Below the pieces are notes generated by a model. The model had not been told where the DNA came from and did not search any database. It was given only the letters and a program-made list of their open reading frames with translations. Positions 55,379 through 64,000 of a stretch of 64,000 nt of DNA are shown here, one piece after another. Made by a program: the position numbers and the translations under genes. Each line of letters starts with the position of its first letter. The first letter of the stretch is position 1. The stretch is from Nitrospira sp. (GTDB lineage: Bacteria; Nitrospirota; Nitrospiria; Nitrospirales; Nitrospiraceae), in NCBI GenBank assembly GCA_024331125.1, contig JANDJI010000001.1, forward strand, positions 652,001 through 716,000, in the 5' to 3' direction.

Positions 55379-58300
55379 CTAGGCTTCCCACGGAGGAGTC
55401 GGTAAAAGTTCCAGGTTCAACAGGACGGCGCTCTGCTCGGTCAACCCGAACAACTCGCTCGCGGTGCGCACGATCTCGATCGTGAGCGTCTCGCGGCCGG
55501 TGATCGCCGGGCTCCGCTCAAGAAAGACCAGCGTGCGGGTACCTCCGGTGGAGCGCACAAAATGGCGGATGCGGGTCTGCCCGCTGGCCGGCCTGAGCTT
55601 GAGATGTTCGACGGTCTGCTGTTCATAGACGACGAACGCCGGGTCGAGGACTTCGTTTCGCTCGTTGACCACCGCTCTCTTCAACGGCTCGCGTCTGAAA
55701 CGCCACAGAGGCTCGGCGGCATTGATCAGAACCGCATAGGGATAGTGTTGTCCGCCGGCTTCTCGCCAGAGAAGCGTGAAACCTGTCGTCTCGGTGTCAT
55801 CATCCAACGGCATGCCGGCGGCCAGAAGGGCATTTTGGATTTCCACGTCGGCGGCGCCCACGACCGTGGAACCGCCTCCGCCGGGAACCGGCAGGCCTGT
55901 CACGTCGGCCGACAGCGCCCGGTGACGTATCGGATAGATCCGGTGGCTCTCGGCAAAATCCGTCACGTCTGCATAACGGGAGGTTTGGAACGTGAGTCGA
56001 TACAGCGGCGTCACGGCCTCACCGGGAGGAACCGCCTCCGGCACCGTATATTCCAAGTCAAAGACATAGGGCGTCAGCGGCTTCAATTCGAAGGGTGCTT
56101 GATACACCGCGTGGCCGGTAAAAGTATGCGAACCGCCCGCACAGGGGAAGAGACCCTCCTCGATCAACCTCAGAACCGTCTCACGGTAGGGTGACAGCAC
56201 GCCGGCCGGTGTCTCGGTCAGCGTATGAATCACTTCAGGACTTCGCGCGACCGGCGCGCCGTCCGCCCCCCGGATCACAGCCCGCAGTTGCTTGCCATAG
56301 GCCTCCACCAAGCGGAGGACGGCCGGGTCGTTGAACACGACCTTGAGCGGGTCCGCAAAGAAGTGGAACCGTTCGTCCATGTCAGGCGTAGCACCCAGCA
56401 CATAGGAAACAAGTTCTCTGGGCACTTTATCATCGGTGCGGAAGGCGAACTCTTGGGTTTGCGTTCGATTGTACACCTCTCCTCTGGTCGGGTGCGTCGC
56501 GACGACGGTGTACCCGGCCGACAGCCGATAGACTGTATTGGGTTTCAATAGAGGACGCGGCGTATTGTCGTTGAGATACCCGATCAAGGTTTCCCTGTCG
56601 GTTTCGATGCTCTCGGTCACCGTGGCGTGATGCCGGACTTCGCCCATCGTCAAGGTTTCGACGAGCGCCACGAACATGGACGGAAGCGTATCGGTGATCA
56701 ACGCCGTTGAGATCCGGATCTTGCGGGTCTCAGGTTTCGGTTTGACTGAAAACAGAATTTTGTCGTACGAGGCAAATCGAGGACCGAAGAGCAACCGGCT
56801 CACCGACGTCACATCGGATCGCCAGGGCCCGGCCGGATCGAGCCAGCGCGTAGGCAACTGGCTCGGGCCGGCCAGGACGGTGGGCGCCAGGGCGCTCAGG
56901 AGATGGGTCGCCACGACCCGATCCATCCCGTCGACTTCCAGCACCTGAATCTTTCCATAAAACTTGCCGTAAACGGCGCCGCAGAACAGGACTTCCTCAC
57001 AGACATCGGTGTCGAACGTCACGTAGGCGCATGTCTCTCGTTCCCTGAGATAGTTGGCGAGAATGTCGGGGTTGAGTTGTGCCGGATTATTTCCCTCTCC
57101 TTGCGCCACCCGGCGCCGTTCGGCATAGGGCAATTGGAGGGCGCGGTGACAGCGGTCGTCGGACGGAATGTCCGGCCTGGTCCTCCCCCGTTCCAGACAC
57201 ACTTCGAGAAGCAGACCGGTAAAATACCGGTTGGTCAGTATCAGATGCTGAATCCCCGTCGCCGTCACGCGGATCGACGCCTGCTCGGTTCCTTTTCCGG
57301 AGGCCGGCCGCCAACGGACTTTGCCCACCACACGACCGGCTCCGTCGTAGGCATACACCGTCAGGGTGGTTTTCGGCTGGTTCTTGGACCAGATCTTTAA
57401 GGTTACGGTTTGCGCGGGGTCGCCAAGCACGTCGACGCGCATGTATTCGCGCAGGGACACACCCCGATAGCCGCCGATGTCCCGCATATGGGTACGCAGG
57501 GGATATCGGCGATTGACGACAAACTGCTGTTCCGAAATGAATCCTCCTTCCCGCGAGGCAAACACGTTTTTCTTCGTGGCGGCGCTGTAGATCGCCAGCG
57601 CGCCTTCCACCTTGAAGGGATTGGGCATGTATTTGCGCTCCGGGAAAAACAGCTCGTAGCATTTCTTGTCCGGGGCTGCGGGCCCGCTTTGGACGATACC
57701 GCTGCCGGTCTCATCGCCGATGATCTGGGCCGGCACTTCATAGGGGAATCCCAGTTCGGCCAATAACAGGTCCAAGGTCGAGGGCCCGGCGCAATGTTCC
57801 GGCACGGAAATCCCCATCACGGTACGAGGCGGTTCCACCCGCACGGTGTCAGGCGGATCCGGATAGGCGACGCCGCGCAACTGCCAGCCGTGCGTCGACG
57901 AGCCGAGCGGCTGTCCGCAGAAGGCATACAACACGCGCGCCGGCGGGGCCGCTCTCTTGCAGACGTCGCCCCAGCGCACCGTAATGTTTTCCCGCAGGTC
58001 GGTGGACCGTTCCACGGCATATTCCGCCGCCGTGGGCACCCGGCTGAACAGAGCCAGATCGATGGCCGTATCCGCGCCGTTGGGTTGGTGGGGCCGGTCA
58101 AGCCGCCAGGTGATCGGCGGTTTCGTCCCGGAATAGTTCACGCCGTTTTCCGTCAGCGTGAGACTGTTGAGCGTGTATCGAAGCCTGACATCACCGCTCA
58201 ACTCATACCAGCCGCCTGACGGACGTCCGGGTGCGGGTCTGGCGTCTTCCGTGAAGGTATCGGCATTGAAAGTAGCGGCTAATTCCGGCGCAAAGGACAT

Positions 58301-61300
58301 TTGCAGGACAATGACCGAATCGATCGGCACGCTGAGCAGATCACCGGCCGCAGGCGTGGCCCCGGTGATCTCCGTGGCATTGCCCAAACTGGCATCGATG
58401 GGTTTTTGGTTCGATGCTTGTCCCGACACCAAGACCGGCGAGTAGCTTTGCAAAAAGACGCCACGCAGCAGCGCGGGCGGCGTGAGGTCGAAGTCTTCCG
58501 TACCGATTTCAATGCCGACGCAGGCGGAAATCGAAAAGAAGAAGAAACTGACGCTGCCGCAGATTTCGCCTCGCAGATACGTCTTGTACGAATTGTCGGG
58601 CCGCTGTGAAATCAACGCGCTGAACTCGCCGCGTGCGCCGATGCTGATGATGAGCAGCCGCAGTTCGCCTTCAAGCCTCATTGTCCCGACGATGATGAAC
58701 GGCGAGAACGCCACGCCGACGTGCAATGCGGCGGAGATCCGGAGATAGATCGAGCCGGGGTCGCCCAGCAGAATGGAGGCTTCGATACCGGCCGCGATGG
58801 CCACGCCGGGGAGAATTTTGTCCCGCAAGAACTCCGGCACCCGGCTGCCGTACTCGGCATACACCAGACGCTTGCCCTGCAACATAAAATAGGCGCTGCC
58901 CCGCACGATGTTGAGGATTTCGGCGGACGCGGGCTGGGCGATCGTGCCGAGATAGAAGTGCCAGTCGGATCCCTCCCTGAGATTGAAAAAGATTTCGATC
59001 GGGATCGCGATCTTCAGCAACTCCTGAATCTCGAAGTTGATCATCACCCCGACCGTCACCGTCCCCTTGCCGAAATCCAGGTCGATGATGCCGATGATGC
59101 CGACGCTCAACTGATTGGGATTGTCTCCCACTTTGGGCGGCGCGCTGATCATTCTGATTTTCACCATGATCAGAATGCGCGGGCCCGGCAGTTCGAGCAC
59201 GAACATGCCTTGAAAATTGATCAGAATTCCGCCTTCCAGCGTGCCCAAGACCGCGCCGACGCCGAAACTCCAGCGGTCGAATTCAGGCCCCCAGAGACGC
59301 TTGTCCGGAGTGCGCGGCAGGGGCGGCGCGTAGAGCTTGTAGGGCTCGCCCTGAGCCTTGATCAGCCACTTAAGCGCAGGCCCGACGGCCTCGGTGGGGT
59401 TCCGTGGATCTTCCAGACGCCGGTAGTGCATGGCGAACAAGCCGGAAAGGCCGAATAAACCCAGCCCCGACTGACCAAGCACGATCGGCGTCGGAAACTC
59501 GACGATCAGGCCGACAAACACGGCGACGGCTTCACGCCCGCTGCTGTTGTCTTTGATGGTGCCGACGGCGACATTCCCGGCAATGCGGAGCTTCAGCGAG
59601 ACCAGCGTAAGGTCCAATCCGCCTTCGATGCCTTTCGAGCGGATGCTGTTGCCATTGGAGTCCGTCACGTCCGCATCGACGATGTTGACGAAACCGTTCC
59701 CGATGAGAACGCCGGGAACATTGACCCGAACACCGCTGGGCAGAATTTGAGGGACGCCGACCGGATCAAGCGGAATCTTCACCTTGAACCGATCGACCGT
59801 GATGACACCGAGATCCACCTTGATGGCAAAATCGATCTCAAGCGTGACCGGATTGAACCGTGCCACACGGGCGCCCACAATGCTGAATAGGTTGCCGAGC
59901 GGGTCCGGCAGGCGAAACAGGCTGGGATCGGAGAGGTCGAGGTCGTAGCCCTTGCTTTGGTCAAAGATCGCGGTATACACGACCTCGCCGGCCGGTCCGC
60001 GGGCGATGTTAAACCCGATGGCTTTGTACCGGGCCTTTAACGGCGGGGGCAGCGGAGCGGGAGCGCCAGGGAGTCGATCGCGGCCGATCCCCAACGACTC
60101 CACCACAATGTCGAATTCCACCCCATAGTCGAGAATGACGGCGAAGTCCCAGCGCTTGGGACCTCCGTCGGCCGGCTTGATCCACTTGAAGCGGCCTTCG
60201 CCTCCATAAAGGATGCCGCGTCTGGTCCTGAAGACGTTCAGGCCTCCGATCGCGACCGGCACCGCCACGCTCACGCCGAGCGCCACCCAGTTGCCCGCGT
60301 CCCGACTGTTGCCGGCGGCGGATTCAGCGGCGCTGTTGATAATGGGCGCAAAGAGCATGAGCGCGCCGACGATGTTCTTGAACCGGTCGTCGCGAGCGGC
60401 ATTGTTGTCGAAATGCAGGAGACCGTCCCGATCTTCCTCATCGGAGCTCAATTGCAAGGCGACGGTTGTTTCGTCGGCCGCCCGGTCCCACTGGTAGATC
60501 AATTTAAAATTCAGGATTCCGTCGTGGCTTGTCCAGGAGGCGTCGCCTTCTTCCGGAGGCGGCGCTCCCTCCCTGCGCAGTTTCTGTTCGAGATCGGATT
60601 CGAAATCGATACTCCCATACAACTCGAACAGCGCCAGGTCGCCTTGGTCGATCTTGATCCGGACTCCGAGGTGCTTGATGGCCGGAGGCAGCCGGTCCGG
60701 CAACGGGGCTGCATCCGGCGTGGGCGGAACAGGCACCGGCTCTGAGCCCGAGCCACCGGACGACGGAACATAGACGTCGCGTCGCACCCTGGCCGTCAGC
60801 GTATGCGCGCCTGTAGCACGCAAGGTAAAGGTCACGCGCACGGTCCGGTTGGCCGGATCTGCTGGATTTCCAGGATTGGGAAGCGGGTCTCCGGGGGAGC
60901 CATGGCCGTGCGGAACAGCCGTGATCGACACGCCTGGATACCGAGCGGTTAGTATCTCTTGGACAGCCCGGTTTCGCCGGCCGGAGAGCGCGAGGTCTCG
61001 TGCGGCGTTGCTGGGGTCGTTGCTCGCATAGCCGTCCAACTGAATACTCTGGACGGTGGAAGCCTCCGGGAAGTTGAACGCTGCAAGAGTGCGTTCGAAT
61101 TCGCTGTCGCCGCTCGTGCGATCAAGGTACCGAGGCAACTCCGTTTCGGCAGGCCGATTAAACTGAAACCGGATATACTGCGCCGCCACAGAGCCGGCCG
61201 GTATGGCGTCATACTGGGTCTCGATATCCAGGTCGTTCCCTTCGCCGACGTCCAGCACAAACCGCCGCTGGTTCACGATGGTTCGAAGAACGGTCGAGCT

Positions 61301-62788
61301 GCCGTGATTCCGAACGGTGACCGTGAAGGATTCCCCTCCCTCCACTCTGAAATAGGCGCTCGTGTCCTCCTCTCGTTCCTTGATCAGGTCATGTCCACCG
61401 ATTTGCCCGGCAGTCACCTCATACTGAAGCGCCGGCAAGGGATGGGCGTCGGAACGGCGATCGGCTTGGGTGCCCGAGGGAGGAGCCGCCGTCGTGCTTG
61501 CCGCGACCACGACGCGCAGGTATTCGCGATGGCGTCGCGGTGTTCCCGCGCGGCCGTCGGTAACCTTGATAAACACGTCATGGGTGCCGGGACTATTGAA
61601 CGCGACACGGCGCGCCGATCCATCCCAGAGATCGGCCCCGGCGGCACGGACTTCGATGGTGTAGGGCGGCGTACCTCCGGCGATATCCAAGTGCAGCACG
61701 TCCCCCTGCATCAGATTGACGAGCCCGGGCGGTTCTCCGGCCGGAGGAGCATCGAGCGAATCGTTGACGACGCCGCGACGGAACTCGACTCTTGCAGGTC
61801 CGTGAAAAAACCGAGGCGTGACGGAAAAAATCGTGAGCGCGAGGTCGGGATAGACGTTCAATTCCGCTTCGAACGAGACTTTGCCATTGAAAGAGAACAG
61901 GGCGTCGGCCAATCGAGCCGTGAAGCCGACTCCCTGATCGTTCGAGTAGTAGAGCAGAAGCTGCTTGATGTACAGCCCTTCCCAGTCCTCGCCGACTCCG
62001 AAGTGCTCGAGAATTTCCGGCGGCGTCGCTTCAGGGCTCGTATCCAATATGACTTCGTCGATACTGAAGGCGAAACTGCCTGAACGGTGCAAAGCGACGC
62101 CCGGCTCCATATTGATGAATTCGCCGACGCCCAGATCATGCGGGCCGTCAAATCCCGCCGCCCCCCAGGCTTCAAGGCGAAACTGCGGACTCAAATCGTT
62201 GTCATCGTCGCTCTGGCTGTAACTGAGCAGCACTTTCGGTAGACGAATTTCCACCGGCTTGCCGGCAAATCGCGGGTCGGTGTTTTGAACCACTCTCCGC
62301 GTCGTCGGATGGAGCATCCCCGGCAGCCATTCGTCGCCGAGAGAAAACGTCAGGGCATCGACCAACAGCTCAAGGCGAAATTTGAGACCCGGATAATCCG
62401 AGACGTCGGCAGGTGTCGGCTCGGTGGGACGCAGATCATTCAGCACGCCGGCCACTTGAGGCAAACTGCCGTCGGCGGAGGAATTAACGACTGTGTCGAT
62501 GAACGCGGCCCCGTCGCGTGGAACGACGAGGCGGAACCGCATCCGCACGCCGTTCCAGCGAAACCGGCCGCCCCTGCCGCCCGGGGGTTCATGGATGATT
62601 TCGGTCCCGCCGCCGGGGCCATCCACCGAGCAGGTACCACTGTAGAGAATCGCCTGCGGACCGACCTGCGTCCGCAGTTCATCGACAGAGATGATGGAGA
62701 GATAGCGCTGGATATGGTCGGGAAAATCGAACCCCACGAGATAGTGGGGAGCCAACAAGTCAAAGAGGCCTAGGCGCTGGACCGTCAA
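55379..62788 (-). CDS. Giant protein 1 of operon, beta-rich with internal OmpA-like and PKD-like domains
   Basis: 2,469 residues without a signal peptide. From N to C: unique beta-rich region (1-345); a PKD/cadherin-like region (about 350-430, VNLMQGDVLHLDIAGGTPPY); an OmpA-like domain (about 540-657, IQLDGYASNDPSNAARDLAL then SGRRNRAVQEILTA); a 700-residue tract (about 850-1540) of repeated amphipathic strands (GLDLTLVSLKLRIAGNVAVG, GGILINFQGMFVLELPG, SVGIIGIIDLDFGKGTVTVG) resembling DUF6603-type regions and the long beta-groove of lipid-transfer proteins; and a C-terminal 900 residues of beta-sandwich-like repeats. TTG at 62788 with GGAGAG 8 bases upstream is the likely start. Domain calls are by eye; function is unknown. 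Confidence 0.6.
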   Translation of the reverse strand: MTVQRLGLFDLLAPHYLVGFDFPDHIQRYLSIISVDELRTQVGPQAILYSGTCSVDGPGGGTEIIHEPPGGRGGRFRWNGVRMRFRLVVPRDGAAFIDTVVNSSADGSLPQVAGVLNDLRPTEPTPADVSDYPGLKFRLELLVDALTFSLGDEWLPGMLHPTTRRVVQNTDPRFAGKPVEIRLPKVLLSYSQSDDDNDLSPQFRLEAWGAAGFDGPHDLGVGEFINMEPGVALHRSGSFAFSIDEVILDTSPEATPPEILEHFGVGEDWEGLYIKQLLLYYSNDQGVGFTARLADALFSFNGKVSFEAELNVYPDLALTIFSVTPRFFHGPARVEFRRGVVNDSLDAPPAGEPPGLVNLMQGDVLHLDIAGGTPPYTIEVRAAGADLWDGSARRVAFNSPGTHDVFIKVTDGRAGTPRRHREYLRVVVAASTTAAPPSGTQADRRSDAHPLPALQYEVTAGQIGGHDLIKEREEDTSAYFRVEGGESFTVTVRNHGSSTVLRTIVNQRRFVLDVGEGNDLDIETQYDAIPAGSVAAQYIRFQFNRPAETELPRYLDRTSGDSEFERTLAAFNFPEASTVQSIQLDGYASNDPSNAARDLALSGRRNRAVQEILTARYPGVSITAVPHGHGSPGDPLPNPGNPADPANRTVRVTFTLRATGAHTLTARVRRDVYVPSSGGSGSEPVPVPPTPDAAPLPDRLPPAIKHLGVRIKIDQGDLALFELYGSIDFESDLEQKLRREGAPPPEEGDASWTSHDGILNFKLIYQWDRAADETTVALQLSSDEEDRDGLLHFDNNAARDDRFKNIVGALMLFAPIINSAAESAAGNSRDAGNWVALGVSVAVPVAIGGLNVFRTRRGILYGGEGRFKWIKPADGGPKRWDFAVILDYGVEFDIVVESLGIGRDRLPGAPAPLPPPLKARYKAIGFNIARGPAGEVVYTAIFDQSKGYDLDLSDPSLFRLPDPLGNLFSIVGARVARFNPVTLEIDFAIKVDLGVITVDRFKVKIPLDPVGVPQILPSGVRVNVPGVLIGNGFVNIVDADVTDSNGNSIRSKGIEGGLDLTLVSLKLRIAGNVAVGTIKDNSSGREAVAVFVGLIVEFPTPIVLGQSGLGLFGLSGLFAMHYRRLEDPRNPTEAVGPALKWLIKAQGEPYKLYAPPLPRTPDKRLWGPEFDRWSFGVGAVLGTLEGGILINFQGMFVLELPGPRILIMVKIRMISAPPKVGDNPNQLSVGIIGIIDLDFGKGTVTVGVMINFEIQELLKIAIPIEIFFNLREGSDWHFYLGTIAQPASAEILNIVRGSAYFMLQGKRLVYAEYGSRVPEFLRDKILPGVAIAAGIEASILLGDPGSIYLRISAALHVGVAFSPFIIVGTMRLEGELRLLIISIGARGEFSALISQRPDNSYKTYLRGEICGSVSFFFFSISACVGIEIGTEDFDLTPPALLRGVFLQSYSPVLVSGQASNQKPIDASLGNATEITGATPAAGDLLSVPIDSVIVLQMSFAPELAATFNADTFTEDARPAPGRPSGGWYELSGDVRLRYTLNSLTLTENGVNYSGTKPPITWRLDRPHQPNGADTAIDLALFSRVPTAAEYAVERSTDLRENITVRWGDVCKRAAPPARVLYAFCGQPLGSSTHGWQLRGVAYPDPPDTVRVEPPRTVMGISVPEHCAGPSTLDLLLAELGFPYEVPAQIIGDETGSGIVQSGPAAPDKKCYELFFPERKYMPNPFKVEGALAIYSAATKKNVFASREGGFISEQQFVVNRRYPLRTHMRDIGGYRGVSLREYMRVDVLGDPAQTVTLKIWSKNQPKTTLTVYAYDGAGRVVGKVRWRPASGKGTEQASIRVTATGIQHLILTNRYFTGLLLEVCLERGRTRPDIPSDDRCHRALQLPYAERRRVAQGEGNNPAQLNPDILANYLRERETCAYVTFDTDVCEEVLFCGAVYGKFYGKIQVLEVDGMDRVVATHLLSALAPTVLAGPSQLPTRWLDPAGPWRSDVTSVSRLLFGPRFASYDKILFSVKPKPETRKIRISTALITDTLPSMFVALVETLTMGEVRHHATVTESIETDRETLIGYLNDNTPRPLLKPNTVYRLSAGYTVVATHPTRGEVYNRTQTQEFAFRTDDKVPRELVSYVLGATPDMDERFHFFADPLKVVFNDPAVLRLVEAYGKQLRAVIRGADGAPVARSPEVIHTLTETPAGVLSPYRETVLRLIEEGLFPCAGGSHTFTGHAVYQAPFELKPLTPYVFDLEYTVPEAVPPGEAVTPLYRLTFQTSRYADVTDFAESHRIYPIRHRALSADVTGLPVPGGGGSTVVGAADVEIQNALLAAGMPLDDDTETTGFTLLWREAGGQHYPYAVLINAAEPLWRFRREPLKRAVVNERNEVLDPAFVVYEQQTVEHLKLRPASGQTRIRHFVRSTGGTRTLVFLERSPAITGRETLTIEIVRTASELFGLTEQSAVLLNLELLPTPPWEA

Positions 62789-63089
62789 GGTATTCTCTCC
62801 CCACTCGGATCGTTGCTTTTCCGAGGAAGATGTATTTCAGCAAACACTGCCGTCGACTGACCAGAACCTGCGGTGGCGCCTTGATCCGATGATCTGAAAT
62901 CAGGGCTGCACGTTCCTACATGCCCACGACCCGACATTCCCTCTCTTTTGGTATCCACCCTGCACGTAGAAACAGGTAGCGATCTTTACCATGATGCTCA
63001 CGATGATGTAAAGGATGAGGCAAAGGTCTCCTGAACGGGAGCAAAAGGGAGCAAGAACATGCCGGATAAAGCGGTGAGGCTGAGACAGA
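62789..63089. other. Promoter region of the giant operon
   Basis: About 300 bases between aroC and giant protein 1, both on the minus strand. It must hold the operon's promoter unless transcription reads through from aroC. I see no sigma-54 element with correct spacing and no clear hairpin. Confidence 0.45.
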
Positions 63090-64000
63090 CTACGCGTCGG
63101 ACGGATCAGGGTTGACCTTTGAGACTGACTTTTCGCTCCCGGATGCCGCGCCCCTCGTCAACGAGCCGGCGATTTTCGGCGTCTTCGTGCTCACGTCGGC
63201 ATTTTGCGCGCGGTGCAGCAGCGCGTGATCGATCAGCACCAACGCCATCATGGCCTCCGCGATCGGCGTGGCACGGATGCCGACGCAGGGATCGTGACGG
63301 CCCTGCGTTTCGACCGTCACCGGCTTGCCCTGCTTGTCGATCGAGCGGCGGGGAATGCGGATGCTTGACGTCGGCTTGAGACCGATCGTGACGATGATGT
63401 CCTGGGCCGTCGAAATCCCGCCGAGAATGCCGCCGGCGTGGTTGGTGACAAACCCTTCAGGCGTGAGTTCGTCGCCGTGTTCGGACCCGCGCTGCGCCAC
63501 CGATGCAAACCCGGCTCCGATTTCGACCGCTTTCACCGCGTTGATGCTCATCATGGCCCCGGCCAGGTCGGCATCCAGCTTCGCATAGACCGGCGCCCCC
63601 CATCCCACCGGCACGCGCTCGGCCACCACCCTGATCTTCGCCCCGACCGAATCGCCGGACTTCCGCAGCTCGTCCATGAACGATTCGAGCGTCGAGACCA
63701 TCTCAGCATTGGCAGCGAAGAACGGATTGCCGTCCACGATGTCCCATCCCTGAAACGGAATTTCGATCGGCCCAAGCTGGGTCAAATGGCCGCGAATCAG
63801 AATGCCGTGTTTCTCGGAGAGCCATTTTCTGGCGATGGCTCCGGCCGCCACCCGCACGGCGGTTTCCCGCGCCGAGGCCCTCCCTCCGCCACGGTGATCC
63901 CGAATCCCATACTTCTGCCAATAGGTGTAATCGGCGTGCCCGGGCCGGAAGGTATCGATCAGATTGCCGTAGTCTCGACTCCGCTGGTCTTCGTTGCGAA
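63090..64000 (-). CDS. aroC: Chorismate synthase, 5' end outside window
   Basis: The frame runs to the window edge; its visible start reads [13 protein letters not shown], then [20 protein letters not shown] and [11 protein letters not shown], all signatures of chorismate synthase, followed by [57 protein letters not shown] and [20 protein letters not shown]. It turns EPSP into chorismate with reduced FMN. About 303 residues are seen of the usual 360-390, and the part missing is the N terminus. It ends with a short Ser/Lys/Asp-rich tail after a normal final helix. Confidence 0.95.
   Translation of the reverse strand, partial: RNEDQRSRDYGNLIDTFRPGHADYTYWQKYGIRDHRGGGRASARETAVRVAAGAIARKWLSEKHGILIRGHLTQLGPIEIPFQGWDIVDGNPFFAANAEMVSTLESFMDELRKSGDSVGAKIRVVAERVPVGWGAPVYAKLDADLAGAMMSINAVKAVEIGAGFASVAQRGSEHGDELTPEGFVTNHAGGILGGISTAQDIIVTIGLKPTSSIRIPRRSIDKQGKPVTVETQGRHDPCVGIRATPIAEAMMALVLIDHALLHRAQNADVSTKTPKIAGSLTRGAASGSEKSVSKVNPDPSDA

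Noticed and set aside
52092..62788. Reading the giant operon as a contractile injection system, toxin complex (Tc) or non-ribosomal peptide synthase
   Set aside because: No tail sheath, baseplate, ATPase, RHS core, or adenylation/condensation motifs are visible in the three proteins.

Overview
The window (64 kb, high GC, most genes on the minus strand) looks like a chromosome segment of a Nitrospira-like bacterium (phylum Nitrospirota). This rests on general gene content: giant MofA-like multicopper oxidases, many PEP-free secreted envelope proteins, sigma-54 regulators with PAS domains, and an archaeal-type SAM synthetase beside an AmmeMemoRadiSam radical SAM enzyme. No rRNA or tRNA is present to confirm it, so the genus is inference.

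Layout. 1-2.1 kb: a formylglycine-generating-enzyme-like protein cut by the window edge, and two small exported proteins. 2.2-14.4 kb: two paralogous ~1,580-residue multicopper oxidases on the minus strand, flanking a tightly overlapping three-gene operon for exported proteins (a LolA/sorting-like protein, a cupredoxin-like carboxypeptidase-regulatory protein and a His-rich SmbP-like metal-binding protein). This reads as a metal oxidation or metal handling locus. 15-19.6 kb: a 2OG-Fe(II) oxygenase pair, an outer-membrane barrel protein behind a possible RNA switch, a PAS/sigma-54 activator and a lone receiver protein. 19.9-23.3 kb: accessory island with a decayed IS3-family element that truncates an arsR-like gene, followed by a decayed chromosomal integron. 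The integron holds two attC sites in the same orientation, an integrase remnant, and cassettes for an antitoxin/Doc pair, a BrnT/BrnA pair and a dual-specificity phosphatase; most carry a small inactivating lesion.

23.7-33 kb: an NtrC-type response regulator and PAS histidine kinase operon, an exported PepSY protein, an acyl-CoA ligase-ACP-acyltransferase fusion and a Pal-type envelope lipoprotein operon. Three of the promoters here and further on match the sigma-54 consensus, so these regulators may govern envelope genes. 33.4-41.5 kb: archease and RtcB RNA ligase, a permease, an exported isoaspartyl methyltransferase, an AmmeMemoRadiSam enzyme, archaeal-type SAM synthetase and a DUF2459 lipoprotein. 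42-42.8 kb: an IS200/IS605-type element next to an operator-like repeat array. 43-47.4 kb: a sulfite-oxidase-family molybdoenzyme, CrcB with DUF190, an OmpA coiled-coil lipoprotein and a DUF2959 lipoprotein.

47.5-62.8 kb is the most unusual part: three very large proteins without signal peptides (2,469, about 1,094 and 1,066 residues) encoded back to back with spacings of 2 and 18 bases, followed 47 bases later by an RNase HI fused to an ABC ATPase. The large proteins combine a beta-rich repetitive core, an internal OmpA-like domain, fibronectin-III-like modules and a phospholipase-D-like domain that has lost its catalytic His and Lys. I know no described system with this composition. The window ends inside aroC.
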